DNA of 43,552 nucleotides from Lachnospiraceae bacterium UBA1683 (GCA_002320245.1 DCKD01000095.1:1-43552), one strand, 5' to 3'. Numbered from the stretch's first letter, positions 1 through 8,454 are shown. Notes: generated from the sequence alone by a model not told the origin. A program made the numbers and translations.

Positions 1-106
1 ATTATTTAAGGAAAAGACTATATTATATACTTATTGGATTATAGCGTTCAATTATAATAAGGGATGTATAATAAAGATTAATAAGATGACAAAGGAGGAA
101 ATACTC

Positions 107-1309
107 TTGTTAGAAATTAAAACCAATGAATCAGAAGCGGCTGCAAAGATAATCGTTATTGGCGTCGGCGGAGGCGGTAACAATGCGGTAAACCGAATGA
201 TTGACGAGCAGATTGCAGGCGTAGAATTTATAGCGATTAATACAGATAAGCAGGCACTTCAGTTATGTAAGGCACCGACATTGATGCAGATTGGTGAGAA
301 ACTTACAAAAGGGCTGGGTGCAGGGGCGCAGCCGGAGGTTGGCGAAAAGGCAGCAGAAGAGAGTGCAGAGGAGATTTCCGCGGCACTGAAAGGTGCAGAT
401 ATGGTATTCGTTACCTGTGGTATGGGAGGCGGAACCGGTACAGGGGCAACTCCTGTGGTAGCACGTATCGCAAAGGAACAGGGAGCGCTGACAGTAGGTG
501 TTGTAACAAAGCCGTTCCGTTTTGAATCCAGGACACGTATGCAGAATGCATTGGCCGGTATTGACAAATTGAAAGAGAACGTTGATACACTGATTGTCAT
601 TCCGAATGACAAGCTGTTGGAGGTAGTAGACAGAAGGACTACGATGCCGGAAGCGCTGAAGAAGGCAGACGAAGTGTTACAGCAGGGTATTCAGGGTATT
701 ACGGATTTGATTAACGTACCATCACTGATTAACCTTGACTTCGCAGACGTCCAGACAGTTATGAAAGATAAAGGAATTGCCCACATCGGTATCGGCGAAG
801 GCCGTGGCGACGATAAGGCGCTTGAGGCTGTCAAACAGGCAGTTGCAAGTCCGCTGCTTGAGACAACCATTCAGGGAGCATCCCATGTTATCATCAATGT
901 ATCCGGTGATATTACATTGATGGATGCGTCTGATGCAGCAGAATATGTTCAGGAGCTTGCCGGAGAAAATGCAAATATTATCTTCGGTGCTACTTATGAT
1001 GATTCCCGCTCAGATGAGGCGACTATTACTGTTATTGCAACCGGCTTACATAATGTAGGCGGAAGTTCTTCCAAGCTGAAAGCCAGACTGGAGGGACAGC
1101 AGAAGGTTGGCTCTATTCTTCCGTCCGGAGATGCGGTCACAAGAAAACCAACAGATTTTGAGGGAAGGACACCGATAAGACAGGCGGGTACAAGGTCGGC
1201 AGGCACAAGAACGGCAGGCGGCACGATGCCGACACTGCAGCAGCCAAGACCGACTTCCAGTAATGTGAAAGAGCAGTCAATTAAGATTCCTGATTTCTTT
1301 AAGAAGTAA
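107..1309 (+). CDS. ftsZ: Cell division protein FtsZ
   Basis: Tubulin-like GTPase that polymerises into the Z-ring at mid-cell. The 400-residue reading has the N-terminal glycine-rich nucleotide loop (GVGGGGNNAV, about residues 19-28), the tubulin signature GGGTGTG (about 107-113), a low-complexity linker rich in R, T, G and P, and the C-terminal peptide IKIPDFFKK that binds FtsA/SepF-type tethers. I chose TTG at 107: AAAGGAGG at 91-98 lies 8 bases upstream. The in-frame ATG at 86 would place that ribosome binding site inside the gene and adds seven residues not typical of the family. A strong hairpin terminator follows. Length is normal for Firmicutes. Identification is near certain; the start is likely. 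Confidence 0.97.
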   Translation: MLEIKTNESEAAAKIIVIGVGGGGNNAVNRMIDEQIAGVEFIAINTDKQALQLCKAPTLMQIGEKLTKGLGAGAQPEVGEKAAEESAEEISAALKGADMVFVTCGMGGGTGTGATPVVARIAKEQGALTVGVVTKPFRFESRTRMQNALAGIDKLKENVDTLIVIPNDKLLEVVDRRTTMPEALKKADEVLQQGIQGITDLINVPSLINLDFADVQTVMKDKGIAHIGIGEGRGDDKALEAVKQAVASPLLETTIQGASHVIINVSGDITLMDASDAAEYVQELAGENANIIFGATYDDSRSDEATITVIATGLHNVGGSSSKLKARLEGQQKVGSILPSGDAVTRKPTDFEGRTPIRQAGTRSAGTRTAGGTMPTLQQPRPTSSNVKEQSIKIPDFFKK

Positions 1310-1330
1310 GAATATTGAGTATACACAGTA

Positions 1331-1360
1331 TGCCGGGGCATTTTGCCCCGGCATTTTGAT
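1331..1360 (+). terminator. Intrinsic terminator after ftsZ
   Basis: A 10-bp perfect stem (TGCCGGGGCA at 1331-1340 with TGCCCCGGCA at 1344-1353), a 3-base loop and a T-rich tail (TTTTGATTT). It ends ftsZ transcription and separates it from spoIIGA. A second small hairpin with 8-bp arms (GGAATTGC / GCAATTCC, 1368-1386) follows directly; its role is unclear. Confidence 0.85.
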
Positions 1361-1441
1361 TTCATAGGGAATTGCTTTGCAATTCCTGTGAAGTCAAAGA
1401 CTCCGCAGCAAGGCTGGCGGGGATACGCACTATGTTCTTTA

Positions 1442-1507
1442 TGTCGAAACATCTTCGAATTTTCTCGTCAGTTTCTGACAAATTCCAGTTTCTGGATTTC
1501 ATATAAT
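1442..1507 (+). promoter_or_regulatory. Probable Spo0A-activated promoter of spoIIGA-sigE
   Basis: TGTCGAA at 1442-1448 is an exact Spo0A box. A weaker match (CTTCGAA, 1453-1459) follows 11 bases later, and TGACAAA (1476-1482) overlaps the -35 region. A consensus -10 (TATAAT, 1502-1507) pairs with a -35-like CTGACA (1475-1480) across 21 bases, far longer than the normal 17. The Bacillus subtilis spoIIG promoter has the same odd design: a sigma-A promoter with a 22-base spacer activated by Spo0A bound upstream and over the -35. The boxes are seen; regulation is inferred. Confidence 0.7.
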
Positions 1508-1590
1508 AAATCTTGCCTGAATGCCAGGAAAACAGCATGGTTCAAGAGGAACGGTTCCATCTGTCATGAACACAGAAAAGAGGGGAGCGT

Positions 1591-2421
1591 ATGTACTATG
1601 AGCTGTACATAGATGTATTGTTTTTGGTGAATTTCATGATGGATTCCCTGCTTCTGCTGACGGTGCGCACACTTTTAAAGTGTCCGGTGCCGTGTTGGCG
1701 TGTGTTTTTAGGCGGGGCAGCCGGCGCTGCGCTTACGTGTGTTACTGTGGCGCTTGCACTTCCTGTCTGGATGAAATATCTGTCATTTTATCTTATAATT
1801 ACCGGCATTATGATAGTGTTCGGACTTCGGATTCATACAATCCCGCTATTTTTCCGGGCGTGCGTCATATTGTACCTGACGGCATTTCTAATGGGGGGGA
1901 TTATGCAGTTTGTGCGCCCATATGTACATATGTGGAGCCTGTATTATCTTGTGGCAGTTATCAGTTACTATCTTATACATACATCATGGAAGATGATAAC
2001 ACGTCTGAAGGAAGTACAGGAAAAGCGGTGTGCAGTTACCCTGTATACAGGAAGCGGGAGGTATCATATACAGGCACTTGCGGATACGGGAAATGTGCTG
2101 AGGGATCCACTGTCAAAGCAGCCGGTGAATGTGATTTCAAAAGAATTGGCAATGGACATGTGGGGACAGCCGGAGCAGTATGAAGAAGGAAAGATACGTT
2201 ATATTCCTTACCGTACCGTGAGCGGAACCAGTGTGATGCCGATACTGAAAATTGAACGAATGTGTGTGCATCTGGAGGAAGATATCTGGATAGCAGACCC
2301 TGTTCTTGGCATTAGTGAAGAAAAAATATCAGAAAATGAAGAATATCAGATGTTGCTGAATGCTGATATTGCGGGAGGAATAAAAGATGGTTGTAAAAGT
2401 AGCAGTTCCACAGCAGTTTAA
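1591..2421 (+). CDS. spoIIGA: Sporulation sigma-E factor processing peptidase SpoIIGA
   Basis: Membrane aspartic protease that removes the pro-sequence of sigma-E in the mother cell after a forespore signal. The 276-residue protein has about five hydrophobic segments in residues 5-130, then a soluble protease domain with the catalytic motif ADTGN (Asp about 165) followed by RDPLSKQPV, typical of the family. It is slightly shorter than the Bacillus protein (about 309). The ATG follows a GAGGGGAG ribosome binding site. Its last 35 bases overlap the start of sigE, whose ribosome binding site (GGGAGGAA) lies inside this gene, so translation is probably coupled. Identification rests on topology, the DTGN motif and the neighbouring sigE. 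Confidence 0.93.
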   Translation: MYYELYIDVLFLVNFMMDSLLLLTVRTLLKCPVPCWRVFLGGAAGAALTCVTVALALPVWMKYLSFYLIITGIMIVFGLRIHTIPLFFRACVILYLTAFLMGGIMQFVRPYVHMWSLYYLVAVISYYLIHTSWKMITRLKEVQEKRCAVTLYTGSGRYHIQALADTGNVLRDPLSKQPVNVISKELAMDMWGQPEQYEEGKIRYIPYRTVSGTSVMPILKIERMCVHLEEDIWIADPVLGISEEKISENEEYQMLLNADIAGGIKDGCKSSSSTAV

Positions 2422-3127
2422 ATTAAAAATAGTACCGGAGTTTCGGAGTCTGTTCTTTTCGGGTCCGAAGGAAATTCACTATATCGGAGGCGCCGACGTA
2501 CTTCCGGCGCCTCTTGAGACAGAACGGGAGCGGGCACTCATCGAGCAGCTTGATACAGAAGAAAAAGAAAAGGCAAAGAAACTTTTGATTGAACATAATC
2601 TGAGGCTGGTCGTGTATATTGCCAAAAAGTTTGATAACACAGGGGTTGGCGTAGAAGATTTGATTTCCATCGGTACAATCGGGCTGATTAAGGCGATTAA
2701 CACATTTAATCCGAAAAAGAAAATCAAGCTGGCAACCTATGCGTCCCGCTGCATTGAAAATGAAATCCTGATGTATCTGAGACGAAATAATAAGACCAAG
2801 TTAGAAGTATCCATTGATGAGCCGCTGAATGTGGATTGGGACGGGAATGAACTGCTTCTGTCGGATATTCTCGGAACGGAGGAAGATACCATTTACAAAG
2901 AGATGGAGACGGAGGCGGAGCGGAAACTTCTGGTCCGCGCAATCAGTAAGCTGTCTAACAGGGAGAGACTGATTATCCGGATGCGGTTCGGTCTGGACAG
3001 TCCGGGAGGCGAGGAAAAGACGCAGAAAGAAGTGGCGGATTTCCTCGGGATTTCCCAGTCATATATCTCCCGTCTGGAGAAGAAAATCATGCAGCGGCTG
3101 AAGCGGGAAATGATTCGTTATGAATAA
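2387..3127 (+). CDS. sigE: RNA polymerase sporulation sigma factor sigma-E (pro-form)
   Basis: Mother-cell sigma factor made as an inactive precursor and activated by SpoIIGA cleavage. The 246-residue protein has an N-terminal extension of roughly 25-30 residues ending near HYIGGADVLP, which matches the pro-sequence and cleavage region. Region 2 follows (AKKLLIEHNLRLVVYIAKKF, then the DLISIGTIGLIKAI core and KLATYASRCIENEILMYLRR), and a C-terminal region 4 helix-turn-helix (QKEVADFLGISQSYISRLEK). It overlaps spoIIGA by 35 bases and follows GGGAGGAA closely. sigG, usually the next gene in related genomes, lies 3.6 kb downstream here. Confident call. Confidence 0.96.
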   Translation: MVVKVAVPQQFKLKIVPEFRSLFFSGPKEIHYIGGADVLPAPLETERERALIEQLDTEEKEKAKKLLIEHNLRLVVYIAKKFDNTGVGVEDLISIGTIGLIKAINTFNPKKKIKLATYASRCIENEILMYLRRNNKTKLEVSIDEPLNVDWDGNELLLSDILGTEEDTIYKEMETEAERKLLVRAISKLSNRERLIIRMRFGLDSPGGEEKTQKEVADFLGISQSYISRLEKKIMQRLKREMIRYE

Positions 3128-3135
3128 CATTTTTC

Positions 3136-3164
3136 TTTACCATGAAACCGGAAAATGCTATAAT
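3136..3164 (+). promoter_or_regulatory. Sigma-A type promoter for the metallo-beta-lactamase gene
   Basis: TTTACC (3136-3141), a 17-base spacer and TATAAT (3159-3164) with an extended -10 (TGC before the hexamer). It leaves a leader of about 125 bases before the next gene and suggests that gene is transcribed independently of sigE. Confidence 0.55.
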
Positions 3165-3297
3165 AATCAAAAGTGCCAGTCTTATGATTGTGCACGGGCA
3201 GCATTTTAAACGGGTAATAGCTGCCGCGCGTCCGGATTACGGATGCGAATGCTTGGAGTAAAAAGAATAATCGAAAAGAAAAAGGTCGGTGAATGGT

Positions 3298-4902
3298 ATG
3301 AAATTGACATTTGTTGGTGCGGCACACGAGGTTACCGGGAGCTGTCATTTTTTACAGGCAGCAGGAAAGAATATTCTGGTGGATTATGGAATGGAGCAGG
3401 GACCTGATTTGTATGAAAACGCGGGGCTGCCGATTCCGCAGAACGAGGTAGATTATGTACTTTTGACACATGCCCACATTGATCATTCGGGAATGCTGCC
3501 AAAGCTTGTGAAAAATGGTTTTACAGGTGGAATTTTCACAACATACGCAACGGCAGATTTGTGCAACATTATGCTGCGTGACAGTGCGCATATTCAGGAG
3601 TTTGAGGCAGAATGGCGTAACCGGAAGGGAAGACGTGCAGGAAATCCGGAGTATGAACCGATATACACGATGCAGGATGCACTGGATGCAATTGAGCTGC
3701 TTGTCCCGTGTGAATACGGACAGCGGGTGAAATTGTGTGACGGTGTGGAAGTGCGTTTCACAGATGTCGGACATTTGCTTGGCTCGGCAAGTATCGAAGT
3801 TTGGGTTACAGAAGGGGATACCAGCAGGAAAATCGTATTTTCCGGGGATGTAGGCAATGTGGATCAGCCGATTATCAAAGACCCTGTCTACACGGATTCG
3901 GCAGACTATGTCGTTGTGGAGTCCACCTATGGAAACCGTGTACATAGTGCGGAGAAAATCGACTATATAGGAGATTTTACAAGAATTCTGAAAGAAACCT
4001 TCGCGCGGAATGGGAATGTTGTCATTCCGTCCTTTGCAGTCGGCAGGACGCAGGAGATGCTGTATTTTATCCGTGAGATTAAAGAGCAGAACCTGTTGCC
4101 GGAGTATCCGGACTTTGAAGTGTATCTGGACAGTCCTCTGGCAATTGAAGCGACCAAAGTCTTTTCGAAAAATATGCTGGAATGTTTTGACGAGGATGCG
4201 ATGAAACTGGTTAATGCAGGAATCAATCCACTGGTATTTCCGGGCTTGAAGATTATGACGACCAGCGATGAATCCAAGATGATTAACTTTATTGAGAAAC
4301 CGAAGGTAATTATCTCTGCCTCCGGTATGTGTGATGCAGGACGTATCCGGCATCATTTGAAGCACAACCTGTGGCGGCAGGAATGCACCGTCCTGTTTGT
4401 GGGATATCAGGCGAATGGAACACTGGGGCGCCGTCTGATTGAAGGCGAGAAGAATGTCAGGTTATTTGGAGAGCCCATTGAGGTGCATGCACACATCGAA
4501 AGCCTGCACGGTGTCAGCGGCCATGCAGATATGAATGGGCTTTTGAAGTGGCTGGGGGGATTCCGGACACCTCTTCAGCATGTTTTTGTCGTGCATGGTG
4601 AAGATGATGTGACAGAGGAGTTTGCGAAGACTGTTGAAGAAACCCTCGGGTGCCCTGCATTTGCACCGTTTCCGGGAGGATGCGTGGATTTGGCGTCAAA
4701 CGAAATCCTTGAAGAGGGAATGCGGATTCCTGTGAAAGCAAAGAAACCGTCCCAGAAGAGAGCAGATGCTGCGTTTGAGCGGCTCCTTGCAGCCGGAAAA
4801 TACTTGTTGGATGTCATTTATAAAAATGAAGGTCTGGCAAATAAAGACAAGGCAAAATTTGAGAGTCAGATTCATAATCTGGCAGATAAATGGGACTGTT
4901 AA
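3298..4902 (+). CDS. Beta-CASP metallo-beta-lactamase fold protein (RNA-processing type)
   Basis: 534-residue protein of the CPSF73/RNase J-related group (COG1236-like), expected to be a zinc-dependent RNA hydrolase in the cytoplasm. Visible motifs: HAHIDH (residues 58-63), the third histidine in GHLLGSAS, SGDVGN, the beta-CASP segments VIPSFAVGRTQEML and IISASGMCDAGRIRHH, and HGVSGHAD of the C-terminal RNA-specificity region. The in-frame GTG at 3289 adds three residues; ATG at 3298 is preferred because MKLTFVGAAHEVTGS matches the usual family start. The ribosome binding site (AAAGG at about 3281) is weak. It lies between sigE and sigG, but no sporulation role can be read from sequence. The physiological substrate is unknown. 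Confidence 0.88.
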   Translation: MKLTFVGAAHEVTGSCHFLQAAGKNILVDYGMEQGPDLYENAGLPIPQNEVDYVLLTHAHIDHSGMLPKLVKNGFTGGIFTTYATADLCNIMLRDSAHIQEFEAEWRNRKGRRAGNPEYEPIYTMQDALDAIELLVPCEYGQRVKLCDGVEVRFTDVGHLLGSASIEVWVTEGDTSRKIVFSGDVGNVDQPIIKDPVYTDSADYVVVESTYGNRVHSAEKIDYIGDFTRILKETFARNGNVVIPSFAVGRTQEMLYFIREIKEQNLLPEYPDFEVYLDSPLAIEATKVFSKNMLECFDEDAMKLVNAGINPLVFPGLKIMTTSDESKMINFIEKPKVIISASGMCDAGRIRHHLKHNLWRQECTVLFVGYQANGTLGRRLIEGEKNVRLFGEPIEVHAHIESLHGVSGHADMNGLLKWLGGFRTPLQHVFVVHGEDDVTEEFAKTVEETLGCPAFAPFPGGCVDLASNEILEEGMRIPVKAKKPSQKRADAAFERLLAAGKYLLDVIYKNEGLANKDKAKFESQIHNLADKWDC

Positions 4903-4921
4903 ATTTTCATAAATACATTTG

Positions 4922-5066
4922 ATGATTACAGCGCCAAAAGCCATCTCACACGTCGTGCTTCTTCGCATTTCTATGCGTCTTTGCTATTTAACGTAAGTGG
5001 GGGAATGGATTTATGACGCGCCCCTACATGGGGAAGAAGTGGGGAAGAGGCTTCACGAATTCCGAA
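4922..5066 (+). repeat. Truncated copy of dispersed palindromic element family B
   Basis: Bases 4922-4939 carry the element's terminal repeat (ATGATTACAGCGCCAAAA), and 4985-5066 match the reverse complement of 25526-25610 closely, including GACGCGCCCCTACATG and CACGAATTCCGAA. The copy lacks the right arm and terminal repeat of the full copy at 25456-25641. It also holds about 30 extra bases (4955-4991) whose end, GCTATTTAAC followed by AAGTG, resembles an arm of element C at 38822-38987, so it may be a chimera. It fills most of the 205-base gap before putP. Confidence 0.75.
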
Positions 5067-5107
5067 CAGTTACATAAAACAAAAGAAAAAGTGAGGAATG
5101 AAGTAAG

Positions 5108-6646
5108 ATGGACAATACAGTGTTGGGGATTTCTGCAATCATCGTTATCTATCTGGCGGGGATGGTTGCAGTGGGAATCTATTTTATGAAGAAAAACAGT
5201 TCGACGGGGGACTATTACCTCGGAGGACGGAAATTAGGACCATTTGTCACCGCAATGAGTGCCGAGGCATCGGATATGAGCAGTTGGCTTTTGATGGGAC
5301 TTCCGGGAGTCGCGTATCTGACCGGAGTGGCAGACGCGGCATGGACTGCGGTCGGACTGGCAATCGGAACCTATCTGAACTGGCTGGTCGTAGCAAAAAG
5401 ATTGCGCCGGTATACAGTAGTTGCCGGAAATGCGATTACCATTCCGGAATTCTTTAAGAATCGGTATCGGGATAAGAGTGGAATTCTTGTAGGGCTTTCC
5501 GCAGTCTTTATCGTAATCTTTTTTATCCCATATACTGCTTCGGGGTTTGCCGCATGTGGAAAGTTATTTTCCACGCTGTTTGGCGTGCCATATTTTTATG
5601 CAATGTTGATTAGTGCAATTGTCATTGTGGCATATACTGCACTTGGCGGATTCTCAGCCGCCAGTACAACGGACTTAATTCAGAGTATTGTAATGTCGGT
5701 GGCATTGATTTGTGTCGTGCTTTTCGGCGTGAAAACAGCAGGCGGTGTGGATGTGATTCTGTCCCATGCACAGGAACTGCCGGGATATCTGTCAATAACG
5801 AGTATATATAATGATGGAACTGCGGCAGGCTATGGTCCGTTGAAGATTGCGTCCACGCTGGCGTGGGGGCTTGGATACTTTGGAATGCCGCATATTCTGC
5901 TTCGGTTTATGGCAATTGAAGACGAGAAAAAGATTAAACTCTCCAGACGGATTGCAACAATCTGGGTAGTGATTTCTATGACTGTGGCAGTCTTTATCGG
6001 TGTGATGGGACTCAGCCTCAGTGACGGCGGAATGATTGCTGTGCTCAAGGGTGCGGATTCCGAGAAAATTATCATTACAATTGCAACATTGATGAGCAGG
6101 AGCGGCGCGTTGGGAGTAATGATGGCAGGCCTGATTATGTCAGGAATCCTGGCGTGTACGATGTCTACTGCGGATTCTCAGCTTCTGGCGGCATCTTCCA
6201 GCGTGTCGGAAGACTTGTTAAAAGGGGTGTTCCATCTCAGACTGAAAGAGAATTCCTCCCTTGTAATTGCACGCGTGACAGTTTTGATTATTTCCGTACT
6301 TGGTGTGATTATGGCGATGGATCCGGAAAGCTCGGTTTTTGCAATCGTATCCTTTGCATGGGCGGGATTTGGTGCAGTGTTCGGACCGGTCATGCTCCTT
6401 GCGCTGTTCTGGAAACGTTCCAACCGGCAGGGTGCGGTTGTCGGCATGTTTTCCGGAGGCGTTATGATTTTTGTATGGAAGTACCTGATTCGTCCAATGG
6501 GAGGCGTCTGGGATATTTATGAACTGCTCCCGGCATTTCTTGTAGCTGTTGTGTTAAATGTGGCTGTCAGTCTGGCAACAGAGGAACCGGAGAGGGAAAT
6601 TGCAGAAGAATTTGAAAAGGCGGCGGATGATTCTTATGAATTATAA
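5108..6646 (+). CDS. putP: Sodium/proline symporter-like protein (SSS family)
   Basis: 512-residue integral membrane protein of the sodium:solute symporter family, most similar in pattern to PutP, which imports proline with Na+. About 12-13 hydrophobic segments are visible. Family motifs include SAEASDMSSWLLMGLPG near the N-terminus, which contributes to the Na+ and substrate sites, and the conserved GFSAASTTDLIQS and STADSQLLAASSSVSEDL stretches. An acidic, soluble C-terminal tail ends the protein. Start ATG 5108 follows GTGAGGAATGAAG. It splits the expected sigE-sigG neighbourhood and is preceded by a truncated palindromic element. Proline specificity is by family resemblance only. Confidence 0.88.
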   Translation: MDNTVLGISAIIVIYLAGMVAVGIYFMKKNSSTGDYYLGGRKLGPFVTAMSAEASDMSSWLLMGLPGVAYLTGVADAAWTAVGLAIGTYLNWLVVAKRLRRYTVVAGNAITIPEFFKNRYRDKSGILVGLSAVFIVIFFIPYTASGFAACGKLFSTLFGVPYFYAMLISAIVIVAYTALGGFSAASTTDLIQSIVMSVALICVVLFGVKTAGGVDVILSHAQELPGYLSITSIYNDGTAAGYGPLKIASTLAWGLGYFGMPHILLRFMAIEDEKKIKLSRRIATIWVVISMTVAVFIGVMGLSLSDGGMIAVLKGADSEKIIITIATLMSRSGALGVMMAGLIMSGILACTMSTADSQLLAASSSVSEDLLKGVFHLRLKENSSLVIARVTVLIISVLGVIMAMDPESSVFAIVSFAWAGFGAVFGPVMLLALFWKRSNRQGAVVGMFSGGVMIFVWKYLIRPMGGVWDIYELLPAFLVAVVLNVAVSLATEEPEREIAEEFEKAADDSYEL

Positions 6647-6764
6647 ATCCGTTGTCAAGGGCTAAAACTTTAAAAATTTTGGCGCTGACAGAATAACAAC
6701 AGAGCAGAGTGAGAAGAATTTTACTAGATTCAAATTACAGTAATCTGGTAGGAGGATTCAAATT

Positions 6765-7547
6765 ATGGCTCTCAACAAAGTAGAAATATGTGGTGTAAAT
6801 ACAGCGAAGCTTCCACTCCTGACGGAACAGGAGAAGGAAGCTTTGTTTGTTCGGATTAAAGATGGTGACGCGGAGGCAAGAGAGGAGTATATCAAAGGAA
6901 ACCTGCGGCTTGTGTTAAGTGTGATTAAGCGGTTTACAGGAAGTAACGAAAATGCAGACGACTTATTCCAGGTGGGGTGCGTCGGCCTGATGAAGGCGGT
7001 TGACAACTTCAATCCGGACCGGGAGGTAAAGTTTTCCACTTATGCGGTTCCCATGATTATCGGGGAAGTAAGAAGGTATCTGCGGGACAATAGCAGCATC
7101 CGGGTGAGCCGTTCTTTGCGGGATACAGCATATAAGGCAATTTATGCAAGAGAAGGATATATGAAACGGAATATGAAAGAACCAACTGTGCAGGAAATTG
7201 CAGAGGAAATCGGAATCTCAAAAGAAGATATTGTGTTTGCGCTGGATGCGATTCAAAGTCCGATGAGCCTGTATGAGCCGATTTACAGTGACGGCGGGGA
7301 TACGTTATATGTGATGGACCAGGTCAGTGATAAAAAAAGCCGGGAAGAAAACTGGGTTGAGGAACTGTCTCTGGAGGCGGCGATGGAACGGCTCAATGAG
7401 CGGGAGCGGTACATTATCCGGCTGCGTTTTTTTGAGGGGAAGACGCAAATGGAGGTGGCGGATGAGATTAAAATCTCTCAGGCACAGGTCAGCCGTCTCG
7501 AAAAAAATGCACTGAAGGTCATGCGGCAATATCTGCTTGGACGCTAA
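6765..7547 (+). CDS. sigG: RNA polymerase sporulation sigma factor sigma-G
   Basis: Late forespore sigma factor. The 260-residue protein opens with MALNKVEICGVNTAKLPLL, a hallmark of the sigma-G family including its anti-sigma (SpoIIAB/Gin) contact region. It then shows region 2 (NLRLVLSVIKRF, DDLFQVGCVGLMKAVDNF, KFSTYAVPMIIGEVRRYLRD), region 3 (SIRVSRSLRDTAYKA) and region 4 (ERYIIRLRFFEGKTQMEVAD, ISQAQVSRLEK). There is no pro-sequence, as expected. The start has a strong GGAGGATT ribosome binding site. I found no convincing sigma-F/G promoter upstream. The stop codon lies within the duplicated target site of a 142-bp element inserted directly downstream. Confidence 0.96.
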   Translation: MALNKVEICGVNTAKLPLLTEQEKEALFVRIKDGDAEAREEYIKGNLRLVLSVIKRFTGSNENADDLFQVGCVGLMKAVDNFNPDREVKFSTYAVPMIIGEVRRYLRDNSSIRVSRSLRDTAYKAIYAREGYMKRNMKEPTVQEIAEEIGISKEDIVFALDAIQSPMSLYEPIYSDGGDTLYVMDQVSDKKSREENWVEELSLEAAMERLNERERYIIRLRFFEGKTQMEVADEIKISQAQVSRLEKNALKVMRQYLLGR

Positions 7548-7549
7548 CC

Positions 7550-7691
7550 GTAGCAGTTCAGCCTTCCGGCAGAACTGTTACGCATCCTGCCATTTTGAAT
7601 CGCTTTTGGCGATGGGCAGGATGCATTCAAGTCAAAACGTGCATCCCCGCACCCAATCAGTGTTATGATTGAGTACGGTCTGCTCTGTAAC
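7550..7691 (+). mobile_element. MITE family A, copy 1 (142 bp, IS66-like ends)
   Basis: 142-bp non-coding element with degenerate terminal inverted repeats (GTAGCAGTTCAGCC on the left, GGTCTGCTCTGTAAC on the right). It contains three internal hairpins: CAGTTC/GAACTG near the left end, GCATCCTGCC / GGGCAGGATGC in the middle, and a degraded third arm. It is flanked by 8-bp direct repeats, CGCTAACC (7542-7549) and CGCTAATC (7692-7699), one mismatch apart. The left repeat contains the sigG stop codon. Its ends are the most decayed of the full copies, suggesting the oldest insertion. Confidence 0.88.
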
Positions 7692-7785
7692 CGCTAATCG
7701 ACAAAAAAAATGATATTTCATATTGAAATTTTTATTACTTCATACTATGATAAACGTAGGCAAAAGGAAAGGGTATGAAGGAATC

Positions 7786-8442
7786 ATGTATAAAGTATGT
7801 ATATTTGACCTGGATGGAACCTTAACGGATACGTTAGATTCCTTAACTTTTTCTACAAATGAAACATTGAAAGAGATGGGGCTTCCGCAGATTACAAAAG
7901 ACCAGTGCAGGATGTTTGTCGGAAACGGCTCCAGAGTACTGCTTGAGAAGGCATTGCAAAATTCCGGGGGGAAGAATCCGGAACGCATTGAAGAAGCAAT
8001 GCAGATATACGCACGTATATTTGATGCCAACTGCACATATCATGTAGTACCTTATGAAGGAATTACCGGCATGTTGGAGGCTATGGAGAAACGTGGCTTA
8101 AAACTTGCGGTGTTGTCGAATAAACCACACGCACAGGCGGTTCATGTAGTGGAGGAGATTTTCGGCAGCGGGACATTTCAGTGGATTCAGGGGCAGATGG
8201 AAGGGGTACCGAGAAAACCGGATCCGACTGCAGTTCTGCAGATTGCGGGAAAGCTTGGGGCAAAGCCGTCGGAGACAATGTATGTTGGGGATTCCGAAGT
8301 GGATGTTGCGACAGGCAAGGCGGCGCAGATGCGGACAGTCGGAGTGACGTGGGGATTCCGCGGAAGGGCATTCCTTCTGGATGCCGGGGCAGAGTTACTT
8401 GCTGACTCGCCGGAAGAAGTCTTGAACATGATAGAGGATTAG
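7786..8442 (+). CDS. HAD-family hydrolase, phosphoglycolate phosphatase-like
   Basis: 218-residue haloacid-dehalogenase phosphatase. Motif I is FDLDGTLTDT (nucleophile Asp 8, acid Asp 10), motif II LSNKPHAQ, the conserved lysine is in RKPDPT, and motif IV is VGDSEVDV. The helical cap between residues 15 and 80 is of the Gph/PGP type, so the substrate is probably 2-phosphoglycolate or another small phosphate ester, but HAD specificity cannot be read reliably. ATG 7786 was chosen because GAAGGA and AAGGAAAGGG precede it and the family motif begins at once; an upstream in-frame TTG at 7723 would add 21 unconserved residues. It probably forms an operon with the small gene 12 bases downstream. Confidence 0.88.
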   Translation: MYKVCIFDLDGTLTDTLDSLTFSTNETLKEMGLPQITKDQCRMFVGNGSRVLLEKALQNSGGKNPERIEEAMQIYARIFDANCTYHVVPYEGITGMLEAMEKRGLKLAVLSNKPHAQAVHVVEEIFGSGTFQWIQGQMEGVPRKPDPTAVLQIAGKLGAKPSETMYVGDSEVDVATGKAAQMRTVGVTWGFRGRAFLLDAGAELLADSPEEVLNMIED

Positions 8443-8454
8443 GGAGGATTGAAC

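Noticed and set aside
86..106. ATG at 86 as the ftsZ start.
   Set aside because: The consensus ribosome binding site AAAGGAGG lies downstream of it and 8 bases before TTG 107.
1368..1386. Small perfect hairpin after the ftsZ terminator as a second terminator.
   Set aside because: It has no T-run and the preceding hairpin already fulfils the role.
3352..4365. Long open frames antisense to the metallo-beta-lactamase gene and, similarly, to mfd (11094-12131, 12150-13310), the parvulin-like gene (13522-14595) and ykpA (40621-41637 on the plus strand).
   Set aside because: They mirror highly biased codons of convincing genes on the other strand, have no ribosome binding sites, and their translations have the composition of non-coding frames.
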